NCBI GenBank assembly: GCA_032622095.1
Contig: CP136061.1
Coordinates: 201,368,244 to 201,432,243 of the forward strand
Length of the DNA: 64,000 nucleotides
DNA from: Siphonodentalium dalli
Taxonomy: Eukaryota; Mollusca; Scaphopoda; Gadilida; Siphonodentaliidae
Reading direction: 5' to 3'
In this document: one piece after another, positions 11,537 through 21,556 of the stretch
Layout: each line of letters starts with the position of its first letter
Position numbering within the stretch: the first letter of the stretch is position 1
Made by a program: the position numbers and the translations under genes
Notes under the pieces: generated by a model
The model's database searches: none
What the model was told of the DNA's origin: nothing
The model's input: the letters and a program-made list of their open reading frames with translations, nothing else

Positions 11537-11752
11537 GGCTGTTCTGGGTGGGGAAGACTCGTTGTCACGTGACGCTCTTGCTCTCATTGACATAGCGCAC
11601 CAGCCAAATGGCCTTCTGACTCTTCCCCATGGTGCAGTGGCCCACATCATTACAAGATGGGGTCCAGTCGATCCCCTGGAATCGTAATACCTTCGGGATA
11701 CATCCGGGCCTGCTCCTCCGCCGTCATGTGATCATAGTGGTAAGGCATTCGT
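11537..11752. repeat. About 210-bp GC-rich repeat, first dispersed copy
   Basis: It starts cggctgttctgggtggggaa and ends near gatcatagtggta. A nearly identical copy lies at 12433-12639, and shortened relatives form the tandem array at 13167-13686. Open frames cross it on both strands in several phases, so it is treated as a non-coding repeat unit within DIRS-like copy 2. Confidence 0.7.
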
Positions 11753-12432
11753 ATCTTCACGTCCGCTGTAAGCGCACTTTCCTAACGGAAACCGCCTAGT
11801 TCTTGCCTATGTGCATTCGGAACTCATCGTCCTCATATACGAGAAAAGACAGTATCTTACCTGTCATAGCAGGTAAGATCACGTGGCCAGGGGTATAACG
11901 TGATTTTATATTAACCTTACTTTATACTCAATAACCTAGGTTGTATTGTGTTATGTATATTAACCTTGCTTTGTTATAACTAACAGCATGTCTTGCAGTC
12001 GAACATGATTCGAATTTGATGGCCACACACCGTGCAGGTTGCTCATTCACGGGTGTATTACTTGTTATAGTTGGGTAAGGGCATATTAGTCAATGATTAC
12101 CTACTTTGAGCAACCGTACCAGTCTTTACCTCGGGCAGGACCAGTTCTGGCCCCCCAGGTCCTGCTACGGCAGTTGAACCAATGGTAGGCGGGTGCTGCA
12201 TGTGGTTGATTCGGGAAACCAATCTTCACGGGCGATTGCTCCGGCACCTTTCTCTCAGGTGCCTAATGGTGGTGGCAATACGATTATTAAATTTTGAACA
12301 AATTCACATCGATATACTATTATTCCACATAGAGTGAAATTTCCATCAGTATTTTGATTTCGGCCTGGATTCCTGCCACGAAGATCTGTTTATAGGCCAC
12401 CACAATTATTGGGCACCTGGGAGAAGCCTTGG

Positions 12433-12639
12433 CGGCTGTTCTGGGTGGGGAAGACTCGTTGTCACGTGACGCTCTTGCTCTCACAGACATAGCGCACCAG
12501 CCAAATGGCCTTCTGACTCTTCCCCATGGTGCAGTGGCCCACATCATTACAAGATGGGGTCCAGTCGATCCCCTGGAATCGTAATACCTTCGGGATACAT
12601 CCGGGCCTGCTCCTCCGCCGTCATGCGATCATAGTGGTA
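12433..12639. repeat. About 210-bp GC-rich repeat, second dispersed copy
   Basis: This is nearly identical to 11537-11752 over its full length, about 895 bp downstream in the same orientation. It is followed by tttggtcaggaccacctgca, which is shared with DIRS-like copy 3 at about 18210-18235 and links the interiors of the two elements. Confidence 0.7.
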
Positions 12640-12939
12640 TGTCATCGACATTTATTCCAGTTTGGTCAGGACCACCTGCATTTGGGGGATTCCATGGAAG
12701 GGGCTTCCTCTGATCAAAATGGCTCATCAGAACTTATTCCCTCTGGCCTTGGGGGCGCAGCTTGATGATGCCCCAGAATTTGAGGGGGTGACCTTGGACA
12801 GGACATAGCTACTTATCCCAAATGCAAGAGCATTTGTCTTGCGTCGAACCATTTCAGAGTAGGCCTCTTCCACAGTCTGGTATCCCAACCTGATGCAGCC
12901 AATTCTGTTGGCTGGCGTCGATCTTAACATGCTTCTCTG

Positions 12940-13040
12940 CATCGCGTGGCGTCGGCAGGTTTGACGACGATGAGCAAGAATCGCGGGTCGACAGTGGGTC
13001 ACCAGGCACACTGTCGGACGAGGATTCTGATGTTCCGCTG
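12940..13040 (+). pseudogene. Acidic coding relic within DIRS-like copy 2
   Basis: A short plus-strand frame reads FDDDEQESRVDSGS then DEDSDVPL. A similar acidic stretch (EAFDDD) occurs in the frame at 18137-18748 of copy 3. This may be a remnant of the structural (Gag-like) protein. It is broken on both sides and no domain is recognised. Confidence 0.3.
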
Positions 13041-13166
13041 GTAAGTGATTTTGTACAGGATGAGGATACAGGTTGATATCTTATATTGCTTCATTTAATT
13101 CAACAATTTGCGATAAGTACAAGTATTTATCTCAGTCAGGAAAGATCCAGCACTGTAGCCTTTGGA

Positions 13167-13686
13167 GGATGTTCTGGGTGGGGAAGTGAAGAGTTGTTGC
13201 GTGCCTCCAAGAGCTGCTCCAGCCTTCTGCCTCTTCCCCACGGTGCAGTGGCCCACATCTCCACAGATGGGGTCCAGCCACTCCCCTGGAATCGTACACC
13301 TTCGGGATACCTCTAGGCCACTCCTCCACCGGTAGGCTGAATGTTCTGGGTGGGGAAGACTTGTTGTTGCGTGCCTCCAAGTGCTGCACCAACCAACCTT
13401 CTAACTCTTCCCCATGGTGCAGTGGCCCACATCTCCACAAGATGGGGTCCAATCCCCTGGAATCGTAATACCTTAGGGATACCTCCAGGCCACTCCTTCA
13501 CCGGTAGGAAAGAAAGGCTGAATGATCTGGGTGGGGAAGACTTGTTGCGTGCCTCCAAGAGCTGCACCAACCAGCCTTCTATCTCTTCCCCACTGTGCAG
13601 TGGCCCACATCTCCACACGATGGGGTCCAATCTCCTGGAATCGTAATACCTTCGGGATACCTCCAGGCCACTCCTTCACCGGTCAT
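13167..13686. repeat. Tandem array of three GC-rich units (about 175 bp)
   Basis: Units start at about 13168, 13341 and 13523 with tgttctgggtggggaag or a variant, and each contains gtgcagtggcccacatct and ggaatcgta..cttcgggatac. They are shortened forms of the repeats at 11537 and 12433. Open frames on both strands are repeat by-products. Confidence 0.75.
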
Positions 13687-14257
13687 TTTGCAATTTTGAT
13701 CATTCTGCTACATTTGATCATTTCGAAATGTACCCGACACTCGTTATGTGCGCCATCATAGATCACTGATGCTTCTATGCTTGTTCATCAAGTCCTCAGT
13801 GGTGTTCTCTAATCCCATATATACTGGTATGCAATGATACCTTGGATCATGATGGCGTTCCCTGCTCTCTACATTATACGAGGCTGGAGTACAGAGGTGT
13901 GGCATGATATAATGAAACCTCATACCTCGCTCTGATATCTGCAGCATATCATTTTTATATCTGGTTTGTGTATCACAGGGAGCAATTTACTTTCGATTTC
14001 TGATTAGCAAATAATCTCACATTGACATGATTAGATAGCATTTTTATAACATCATACATGTATAATAAATTCCTCGCTATTACCGGTATCCACATTTCAG
14101 TGGCAAATCGCGTTGCGATTCCAGTTAATTTGCTCCCTGGTGTATCATAAGCATTCTGATATCTTATGGCATACACAATGGCTGCATGTGACATCAGTTC
14201 ATAATGTGAACTGTCGAGAGAGTGAAGAAGATAACAAAGAGAATTGGATGCAGCAAA

Positions 14258-14330
14258 GTTATACTTGCTCGGTTGTCTCGCTAGCATGAATTATATGGCA
14301 CTACCTGGGATGTTTATTCCAAAAACAAGG
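14258..14330 (+). pseudogene. Coding relic shared with DIRS-like copy 3
   Basis: The plus-strand frame reads VILARLSR, a stop, HELYGTTWDVYSKNKG. The counterpart in copy 3 (20459-20686) reads VILARFARNYALDGTSWDV. Nucleotides have diverged while the residue pattern VILAR..R...L.GT.WDV is kept, which suggests both derive from a once-functional protein. The domain is not recognised. A G homopolymer (about 14332-14341) follows. Confidence 0.45.
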
Positions 14331-14517
14331 GGGGGGGGGGGCGGTACACATTTGAGCAATGTCGTAATCTGAATTGGGAGCTCTTTCACGTAACATAATC
14401 ATATCTGATTCATGACTAAATCACATTTACATGAATCCTGTTTCGGAAGAGTACATTCCCATCGAATTTGGATATTAATTAACTTTGTTGCTCGTGCCTC
14501 CTCCTGGGCTTGCATTC

Positions 14518-14617
14518 TAATCCATATAGTTCAGTTGAGGGCTTCTCCTTGGCGGAAAAATATAATATTTATAAATAATATTACTTTTTCCTTAAGGGAA
14601 GCCCGAAACTGAACTAT
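14518..14617 (+). repeat. Internal complementary region of DIRS-like copy 2
   Basis: The left half, TCCATATAGTTCAGTTGAGG onward, is an exact complement of 9811-9845. The right half is the complement of 14822-14882. It forms an imperfect hairpin of about 90 bp by itself. A block immediately after it (ccctcccatggtggtgccat) is shared with copy 3. Confidence 0.75.
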
Positions 14618-14681
14618 CATAGATCCCTCCCATGGTGGTGCCATTCCCAACCCCGCGACTCGCAAATCTCATGATTAAGTC

Positions 14682-14882
14682 GGAAATAAAAAACTGACTA
14701 GACAATAGATAGAATGCGGGTGTATTCATGCGAGACTAATCCGGACACGGGTGTGAGTGGGATCGGCACAGCAATAAAATTTTAACCCTCCTGATTGACA
14801 CAAGGCCGGAGACGTAATCCATATAGTTCAGTTTCGGGCTTCCCTTAAGGAAAAAGTAATATTATTTATAAATATTATATTT
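14682..14882 (-). repeat. Right inverted terminal repeat of DIRS-like copy 2
   Basis: This is the complement of 9831-9980 for its inner part; the outer part is an AT-rich extension ending ATTATATTT. The extension is mirrored in the internal complementary region. Confidence 0.75.
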
Positions 14883-15042
14883 CCTTGCCCATTAAAGGCA
14901 AAAAGCAGACAAAGTTACCTCTTTCGGTCAATATCTTTTCATCAAACCTGTGATGAATGAGAATGTTTTCTGGAATACATAGAAATAGTAGTTTTCTGGT
15001 GTCAGATATGATGGGGCATCTTCAAATATGCGGTGTAATTAA

Positions 15043-15298
15043 CTCTCTCATGATGGGAGCAATGCTGGTGCAGTATTAAATATCCTGTGTCAATGCATTC
15101 TGTTAAATATGCAAGTCTCCCATAGGGAGCCTTGCTTATATATAAGAGAATGCATGGCTTACAAGGTCAAGGTAAACATTGTTAGGCCAATGTATTCTCT
15201 TATATATGCGAGGCTCCCTATGGGAGACTCGCAATAATAAGAGAATGCATTGGCACAGGGTTTTCACGAAATTTCAGGAAGCTCCAGTCATGGAAGAG
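15043..15298. mobile_element. TTAA double-hairpin miniature element
   Basis: TTAA lies at 15039-15042 and 15299-15302. The internal organisation matches 9300-9555, with two TATATATGCGA stem-loops. The right TTAA also serves as the left TTAA of the next element, so the two abut through a single target site. Confidence 0.75.
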
Positions 15299-15302
15299 TT
15301 AA

Positions 15303-15453
15303 CCCTTTCAGTGCCAAGTCCAATTTTTGTATCAACCCATATCGGGTACATTTCCATCAATGTATCACATTATTATAATCAATAAATTTGATAAATGATC
15401 AAGGAAATATGGGTTGATAACTTGATACAAAATCGGACTTGGCACTGGAAGGG
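15303..15453. mobile_element. TTAA miniature element with CAGTGCCAAGTCC ends
   Basis: It is flanked by TTAA at 15299-15302 (shared with the previous element) and 15454-15457. The termini CCCTTTCAGTGCCAAGTCC and the complement are the same as in 6714-6966. Confidence 0.75.
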
Positions 15454-15950
15454 TTAATAATGCTATCAGGGTTCCCCGGTATTACAAGTAAACAGGGTTG
15501 TCAAAGTACCGACGGTACCACAACTTTCGGTACCGGTTCCGTACTGATGTTCAGTACCGCAAACCGCGTCGGTATCGGTACTCATTGAGTGCATGGTCTT
15601 TTATACTGCAAATAACTTTGGTTTCGTGGGTTCCATCATCAATTATTCGTTCGAGGTTTAGTCAAACAACGAAAATAAAAATCGCAACGACATTTACAAT
15701 TAAGTTGTTGTCTGCGGCGGTTTTCGGCAAGTCGCAAACGGAGGATTTAAAAAAAGACGGAATACAGAGTGGAACAAATGTAGACATGTATGTCCGACTG
15801 GACCGGCTAACATTGTAGGCTTGTATCATATTGTATGGATACATAGTAGTGACGGTCACACGGACTCACGGTACACCATATTATGTGTGTGGTAATTAAT
15901 TGGAGAACTCACTAATCGGCCATAAATTCATAATGCCGCCCTATTACTCG

Positions 15951-16149
15951 CATATTTCCGCCAAAGGAAGCCCTCACACTGAACTATATGGATAGATGTC
16001 CTGCGTTTGTAAACCATAGCAGAAAAGGGTTAACTTTTTGGTCGGTCGCCTACGGTAACTAATGGTCAGTGGCTTGCCTCGGTATCAGTCACGCATGCGC
16101 AGTCCCAATATAATTCACTGTACAGGTTGAATTAGCCAGTTTATTTTTC
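15951..16149 (+). repeat. Left inverted terminal repeat of DIRS-like copy 3
   Basis: It begins CATATTTCCGCCAAAGGAAG and includes ACTGAACTATATGGATAG. The complement of 21010-21185 matches the part inward of about 15978 almost without change. Confidence 0.78.
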
Positions 16150-16397
16150 TGCTACAACCGAACGGATCATAAGGGAGTATTTTTCCGAATTTGTCGTTTA
16201 ACAATAGCGACAAATTCAATTTATCGATACAATAATTACTGGTCGCCTACGCGTTCGTTTTTATAATTATCGTTTCGAATTCACGGACCGTTTCGTTTCA
16301 AACATATAATTGTTCGTGTTTTTCGAATAGGCGGCTGACTTCAAAATTTTCGAATATGAAAATCGATACGAGGCGCACATTTCGCCATAATCAGCCG

Positions 16398-17100
16398 CCA
16401 TTTCAAGGCCTTACGAGGCGCATAGACTACTGTGAACAATTCATCTATGTAATTATTATAGAACCTATAAGGTATGATATAATTTGTCAGATATAAAAAA
16501 TGCCACGTGATTCTCTAACGGAAGTCTCCTAATTTCGTGGGAATTTATTTACGCTTGGACATTTATTTAGCAATAATTACCATCGCTACTGACGCTATCT
16601 ATCATAATGTTATGAACAACATTCTTTCTCATAATACTTTGTTGTTTTATGGTTCTATACCACTGATCCAGATGTGTTGGTCACATTCGAACTTAAAGTT
16701 GATAACATTAACATCTTGGTTTATCAATGTCAAAACCAGATACCATTTCAAGGCCTTACGAGGCGCACAGATTATTGTGAGAAATACATCTATGGAATTA
16801 TTATAGCACCTATAAGGTATGATTGAATTTGTCAGATATCAAAAATGCCACGTGATTCTCCGCCGGAAATATCATAATTTCGTGGGAATTATTTTGACGT
16901 TTTAATGCGTGGAAATTTATTTAACAATAATTCCATCGCTACTGACGCTATCTCTCGTCATGTTATGAACAACGTGCTTTCACATAATACTATGTTTCAA
17001 TACAAATGATCCAGATGTGTTAATCACGTTTGACCTTGAAGTTGATTACAATCTACCCAAGAATACTGACAGTTGATTAGATCTTGGTTTATCAATGTCA
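16398..17100. repeat. 345-bp direct tandem duplication
   Basis: Two units start at 16398 and 16743 with ccatttcaaggccttacgag and end with atcttggtttatcaatgtca. They have diverged by small indels and substitutions. No coding function is visible. The duplication lies in the 5' part of DIRS-like copy 3. Confidence 0.7.
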
Positions 17101-17205
17101 CATGCATAACAATAACTTCATATGACAGTAGTACCGTAGTGCTACGAATAAATCTCAGCCATGTCATAGAGGTATGTCGATTAATAGCTACCTTGTATAT
17201 ACCGC

Positions 17206-17520
17206 TATTCTCAAAGTGATTGACCAGAGAAACGGGGTGATACCCCGGTCATGACCGCGGTGATACCGGTAATAAACGGTAGCGGTATCGAGACGGTCAT
17301 GGCGTGAAGTTACGGTATTGGGTGATGATACAGTGGTCTTTTAGCGGGCACCGCATTAATTTTGTGGAATACCGCGGTGATTTTCATGGAACTCTTTTAG
17401 GGGAGGTATTTACTCGCGCATGCTTGTTCGCGTTAACAAGCGGTATCGGTGCCGCGGTGTTGGAGGATACCGCGGTATAGTACCGCCATATTAACTGGGT
17501 GACACCACGTTATTGGTGGT
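17206..17520. repeat. CGGTGATACCGG-rich low-complexity segment
   Basis: Words such as ggtgataccggt, taccgcggt and cggtatcgg recur in both orientations, giving a patch of interleaved short palindromes. It resembles the GTACCG-rich subterminal DNA of the hAT copy but lies within DIRS-like copy 3. Its origin is unclear. Confidence 0.35.
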
Positions 17521-18136
17521 TAATTACTTTAAGTATGGCGGTAGGTCTAATGAACAATAGCTGCGATTATACACCAGCCGATTCAGCAAGCCGGTCTGAA
17601 CCGGTGGGCTTGTAAATTTCTGAGAAGGATCCAGGGATGTTTTTCTACCTGCTACAGGTTTGGGCGCTCAAACTCTGGAGACCCTGGGGATAGTAATTAT
17701 TAAAGTGGTTCTCCATTATTTCAACAAATTTTTCTAAGAGAAGAATAATTCAACAACTAAACATGAAAATCGGATGAGATAGTCTACTAGTATGATATAG
17801 AGCCTTTATTTGCACCATCTCTGGATCCTTCCCAGGTAGTATTTCTCGGGCGGATCTCTTCTCGGGCAGGAACAGTTCACGCTCCCCCGATTATGCCGCG
17901 GCATTAAATCAATTAGTGGGGAAGCGACCGGTGGCGATGCAGGGGTACTTGGGACCCCCAGGACATTTGGTCCCACACCGGCGCAAGCGGTTCTGTGTGC
18001 TGAAGTTGCCAAAATCGCGTGCGAACGTAACAACACCGGCTGGGCGGCCTACGGCGACTTCGGCATAGGGCAGTGGCCCTATCCATGAGGTAGCAAGCCC
18101 GGTCCCCTTGGTCACGATCTATATAAAGACACGGCC

Positions 18137-18748
18137 TTGCCTGCCTCTCAGCCGTCTTGGGGTTTCTGCTGCAATGGCCTCTACCCATCGTTCTGCTTGG
18201 ACAGGACATTCAGCTTGGTCGGGACCACCTGCATTTGGGGGGGGGGGCTCACCCCGGTCCGATGGCTCCACCTCCTTCCGGTTATCAGAAGAAACCAGTT
18301 TTGGCTAATGGCTATGGGATTCTTCATTTCGACACTGGACTCCAAAATTGGAACTCAGTTTATCAGCCTTAAAATTCCATGGGAGGTATTTACTCCTCAA
18401 TTGAGCCATCGCCGGAATGGGCCTCCCTCTAGTGTTTTGTCGTCCATTATTGCAGGTCGTTCCGACGCTAGGGCAGAGAGCGACATGCTATCCTTACACC
18501 CCAAGGCGTCTGAGGCTTTCGATGACGACCCGTCTGCGCACAATACATCAGACTGTGGGTCTTTTCGGTCGTCACAGTCTGGCATCGGTAAGGCAGAAGC
18601 TGCGGATCGTGATTTACTATCCACGGATTATCTCATCTATATGCTTCTTCCTACTGAACTATGTACTCTCAAGCTCGCCTGGCTCGCCCTGCGCACTCGT
18701 ACCACCGTCTTCAAAATGCATCGAGAACACGATCTATCTTACCTGTGA
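18137..18748 (+). pseudogene. Open frame of 203 codons, possible Gag-like relic of DIRS-like copy 3
   Basis: This is the longest open frame in the window. The first half overlaps a G homopolymer (about 18237-18247) where other frames read SAWSGPPAFGG, so the true frame probably shifts there. The second half contains GRSDARAESDMLS and EAFDDD. The first string recurs as GRSVAKAESELVS at 20459, and the acidic string recurs in copy 2 near 12955. Repeated conservation at residue level suggests descent from a structural protein, but no zinc knuckle, protease or polymerase is seen. Function is unknown. Confidence 0.35.
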
Positions 18749-18988
18749 TATACATTTCATAGGTAAGTGACACGACCCGCAACTGACACACTGGTCAATA
18801 GACTTCACACATGAATGAAGCACATTTACATGGAAAGCATTTCTCTTGTCACGTGCCACAACGACCCTGCCAATGGCCTGGCCGACAGAGTACATCTCAT
18901 GGCTCTTCATACTACTATTACCAATATCAATTTGATTATCTGGCACATGGTAATAAAATTAACAGGGCACTGCACTCCTATAGACAAT

Positions 18989-19400
18989 AGACAATAACGC
19001 GGGCAAAGACGTTTGCACTGTCCATCTCAGCTTTCTAGGAAGCTCATTGACTAGCGTTATAGACCTTTCTTTGCAGGCAGGGGACCACCCAGTCCGAGTG
19101 GATCCCAACCCCATGGCACCCGATCATACGGGCCTGAAACCATGCTGCCAACTCTGCGCGCTTCGGTATATGCCGGAATTGTTCCATCAACATTCGACAA
19201 TAAAAAACAGGCAAAGACGTTTGCGCTGTCCAGCTCAGCTTTCGAGGAAGCTCTTTGACTAGCCATCAAACCTTTCCTTGCAGGCAGGGACCAACCCATA
19301 TGAGGGGATCCCAACCACATGGCACCAGCCGCCCAATCATAAGGGCCTGAGATCATGCTGACAACTCTGCTCGCTTCGGTCTATGCTGGATTTGTCCTAT
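18989..19400 (+). repeat. 206-bp direct duplication in DIRS-like copy 3
   Basis: Units start at about 18989 and 19195 and share ggcaaagacgtttgc, cagctttc and cctttcttgcaggcaggg-like blocks. One plus-strand frame keeps AKTFALS..AF.EA in both, weakly suggesting former coding sequence. Confidence 0.6.
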
Positions 19401-19847
19401 TTTCCTTAAACATGCCTTCAACAGGACCACTTAGGTCGGGGGAGCTCCTCTCCATCATGGCTCTTAAAATTCAATAAGTAACAACATTATAAAGGGATGT
19501 GTGTCCTTTACTAGGAGGATAAAAATTTTCATTTGTTTCCTTAATCAGCGAGCCTTTTTGGAGGGGGTCTTCCCCTAGTTTACTGCATGCCTCACACTAA
19601 CATATCACACACCTAGGTCGTTCTGCTGCATGTTTGGGGGGGAAAGTGACATGCTGTTCTGGGCAGAGGCTCCGAACTGAATATTCCGCATGGTGACAAT
19701 TTACCCGTGGTTATCATCTGATTACATTGTACATCATTTGAACTGATTTCAGTTGTCAAAGAGCCAAAGGGCCTTCTGCAATGATCTCATTGTGACTTAT
19801 AGATCACCTTGATATATAATTTTTATATCATTTTTATATATTTATAT

Positions 19848-20205
19848 CAGTCCTTCCCAGGAGACGGGAGTGATTGCTCTCGAACCCGTATGCACTCGTA
19901 ATTTTCAATTCACGTGTGCTAAAATTCGCACCCGTCCTTCTTCACAAAATACTAATGGAGACTGTAATTGTTGGTTCAATATTGAACTATTTTAAGGTTT
20001 ATTTAGATGCTTTACCATCTCGGTGCAACTATGGCATATTAAAGTGTAACTAGACATAGGTCTATTCCACAATGACTTTTGGTTTGAGCAAAAACCAAAC
20101 TTACATGTACAATTATGGTATCGTATGGGTGCCATATTACACCCGTCTTCTGCATTACGGGAGCAAATAAATGCTCTCGGTGTGTTTTCCTCATGGGAAG
20201 GACTG
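19848..20205. mobile_element. 358-bp inverted-repeat element with CAGTCCTTCCCA ends
   Basis: The termini CAGTCCTTCCCA and GGGAAGGACTG are inverted and flanked by the direct repeat TTTATAT (19841-19847 and 20206-20212). The flank is AT-rich, so the duplication is suggestive only. The interior around gttcaatattgaactatttt is homologous to 54150-54400 and 60100-60320 in the segmental duplication, where the right end also reads gggaaggactg. It is probably a non-autonomous hAT-like or related element inserted in DIRS-like copy 3. Confidence 0.6.
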
Positions 20206-20458
20206 TTTATATACTCGTAAGATTTGTATCACAGGATTTCTGTCGGATATCCTGTGTTGCATAGGTACCTCAGAGAGGGCTCCCTCTGTTCAGATGGCTT
20301 GACTACATTATCGTTGTACAACCTGTTTGGCCTAATGGGTTCTCAACTCAATCCCTGTGCCACAAATTTGGCATCAGGTTCTCTGGCTTTTTCTTTGGCG
20401 AATAGCAGTTAGTTAACTTAGGTTGTCTCGCCATCGATGGAGTGGGCCTCCGTCTGCA

Positions 20459-20686
20459 GGTCGTTCTGTCGCTAAGGCGGAGAGTGAGTTAGTCTCCTTC
20501 CTTCATGATCCTGCATCATGGGACCTTGACGGGTGGGACCTTAGAACAGACAGCTGAAGAAGACGACACAGAGAGGAACGAAGAGTTTCTTCTAACGTTA
20601 TACTTGCTCGGTTCGCTCGCAACTATGCATTGGATGGCACCTCATGGGATGTTTGTTTCAAAACAAGGGGGGCGGTACACATTTGA
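20459..20686 (+). pseudogene. Coding relic (75 codons, one internal stop) in DIRS-like copy 3
   Basis: One frame runs from GRSVAKAESELVSF to a single TGA at 20555-20557, continues through VILARFARNYALDGTSWDV, and ends at TGA 20684-20686. The last part matches the relic at 14258-14330 in copy 2 at residue level. The family of the protein is not recognised. Confidence 0.45.
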
Positions 20687-20846
20687 GCAATATAGCACTC
20701 TAACTATATGAGTTATTTCACGTAAATAATCCTAACAGATTCATTAAAGTGTTCATATATGGTACAATCTGTTTTAGAAGAGTACCTTTACTCAAAATTT
20801 GGCTATTAACTTTATTGCTCGTGCCTCCTCCTGGGCTTGCATTCTA

Positions 20847-20945
20847 ATCCATATAGTTCAGTGTGAGGGCTTCCTTTGGCGGAAATATGATATTTTTAAA
20901 AATATAATATATATTTCCTTAAAGAAAGCCTGAACACTGAACTAT
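20847..20945 (+). repeat. Internal complementary region of DIRS-like copy 3
   Basis: The first 38 bases are the exact complement of 15952-15992 and the remainder complements the right end (21173-21229). It can fold as a hairpin around tatttttaaaaatata. Confidence 0.78.
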
Positions 20946-21009
20946 CATAGGGCCCTCCCATGGCGGTGCCATTCCCAACCCCGCGACTCGCCAATCTTCT
21001 GATTGAGTT

Positions 21010-21229
21010 GAAAATAAACTGGCTAATTCAACCTGTACAGTGAATTATATTGGGACTGCGCATGCGTGACTGATACCGAGGCAAGCCACTGACCATTAGT
21101 TACCGTAGGCGACCGACCAAAAAGTTAACCCTTTTCTGCTATGGTTTACAAACGCAGGACATCTATCCATATAGTTCAGTGTTCAGGCTTTCTTTAAGGA
21201 AATATATATTATATTTTTAAAAATATCAT
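21010..21229 (-). repeat. Right inverted terminal repeat of DIRS-like copy 3
   Basis: This is the complement of the left repeat for about 175 bp, with an outer AT-rich extension ending AAAATATCAT. The hAT sequence resumes at 21230. Confidence 0.78.
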
Positions 21230-21280
21230 TTTGTAACTTGTAAATTTGTAATTTCATAAATGATGTCACCCAAATTCTGT

Positions 21281-21556
21281 CTACATCGGCCAGTTTTCCG
21301 GTAAACTGTCCCTTCTAGTTTGGATAAATGGGGTCAATGGCATCTGCTTAAATTTTGGAGTCGAACCTTGACCACTTGTCTGAACTTCCGAATCCACTGA
21401 TATTTTGTGTTTTGTCGACAAATGTTTTTTCATTCCCGTTGTACTTCTCTTCGATCTGGCTATTACAGTATTGCATTCGGCGCATTTGGCTTTCTGCGAG
21501 TCATTTTCGTATGGGATAAAATAATCCCAGACGTGACTAGATTTCCTGGACGCCAT
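21281..21556 (-). pseudogene. BED zinc-finger fragment of a hAT transposase
   Basis: The frame starts at ATG 21556 and runs 91 codons to a stop. Residues 8-52 form a BED zinc finger: W10, D11, Y12, F13, then C25-x2-C28, H45 and H50, with KKHLSTKH at the histidine pair. BED fingers are DNA-binding domains at the N-terminus of hAT transposases and of domesticated ZBED proteins. The frame stops before any catalytic (DDE, RNase H-like) region, and the hAT copy has too little sequence left to encode one. This is therefore a transposase remnant, not a host gene. The terminal repeat of the hAT element lies 430 bp upstream of the start, as expected. Confidence 0.8.

Larger units (their letters stand above)
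9807..14882 (+). mobile_element. DIRS-like retrotransposon, non-autonomous (copy 2)
   Basis: This 5.08 kb element has inverted repeats at 9807-9980 and 14682-14882, nearly identical over their inner 140 bp. Its internal complementary region (14518-14617) starts with a perfect 35-base complement of the left end and continues with the complement of the right end. The word TTT is shared by both outer ends and appears once at the joint. The inverted repeats differ in sequence from those of copies 1 and 3 apart from the core ATAGTTCAGT, so each copy represents a different subfamily. The interior shows GC-rich repeats and coding relics but no reverse transcriptase or recombinase. It starts about 600 bp after the TMEM43 stop codon. 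Confidence 0.75.
15951..21229 (+). mobile_element. DIRS-like retrotransposon, non-autonomous (copy 3), inserted in a hAT element
   Basis: This 5.28 kb element has inverted terminal repeats at 15951-16149 and 21010-21229 and an internal complementary region at 20847-20945 whose first 38 bases exactly complement the left end. The trinucleotide CAT starts the left end and finishes the right end, and is present once at the joint inside the complementary region. This is the arrangement expected when a circle carrying one copy of the word integrates. It holds the best-preserved coding relics of the three copies (18137-18748 and 20459-20686), an inserted 358-bp inverted-repeat element (19848-20205) and internal duplications. 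No polymerase or recombinase was recognised. Confidence 0.78.

Noticed and set aside
13086-13761. Several overlapping frames of 60-106 codons on both strands
   Set aside because: They are produced by the 175-bp tandem units, repeat with the period and have no domain.
17806-18209. Minus-strand frames of 68-98 codons
   Set aside because: They lie opposite the better-supported plus-strand relic and have no motif or continuity.
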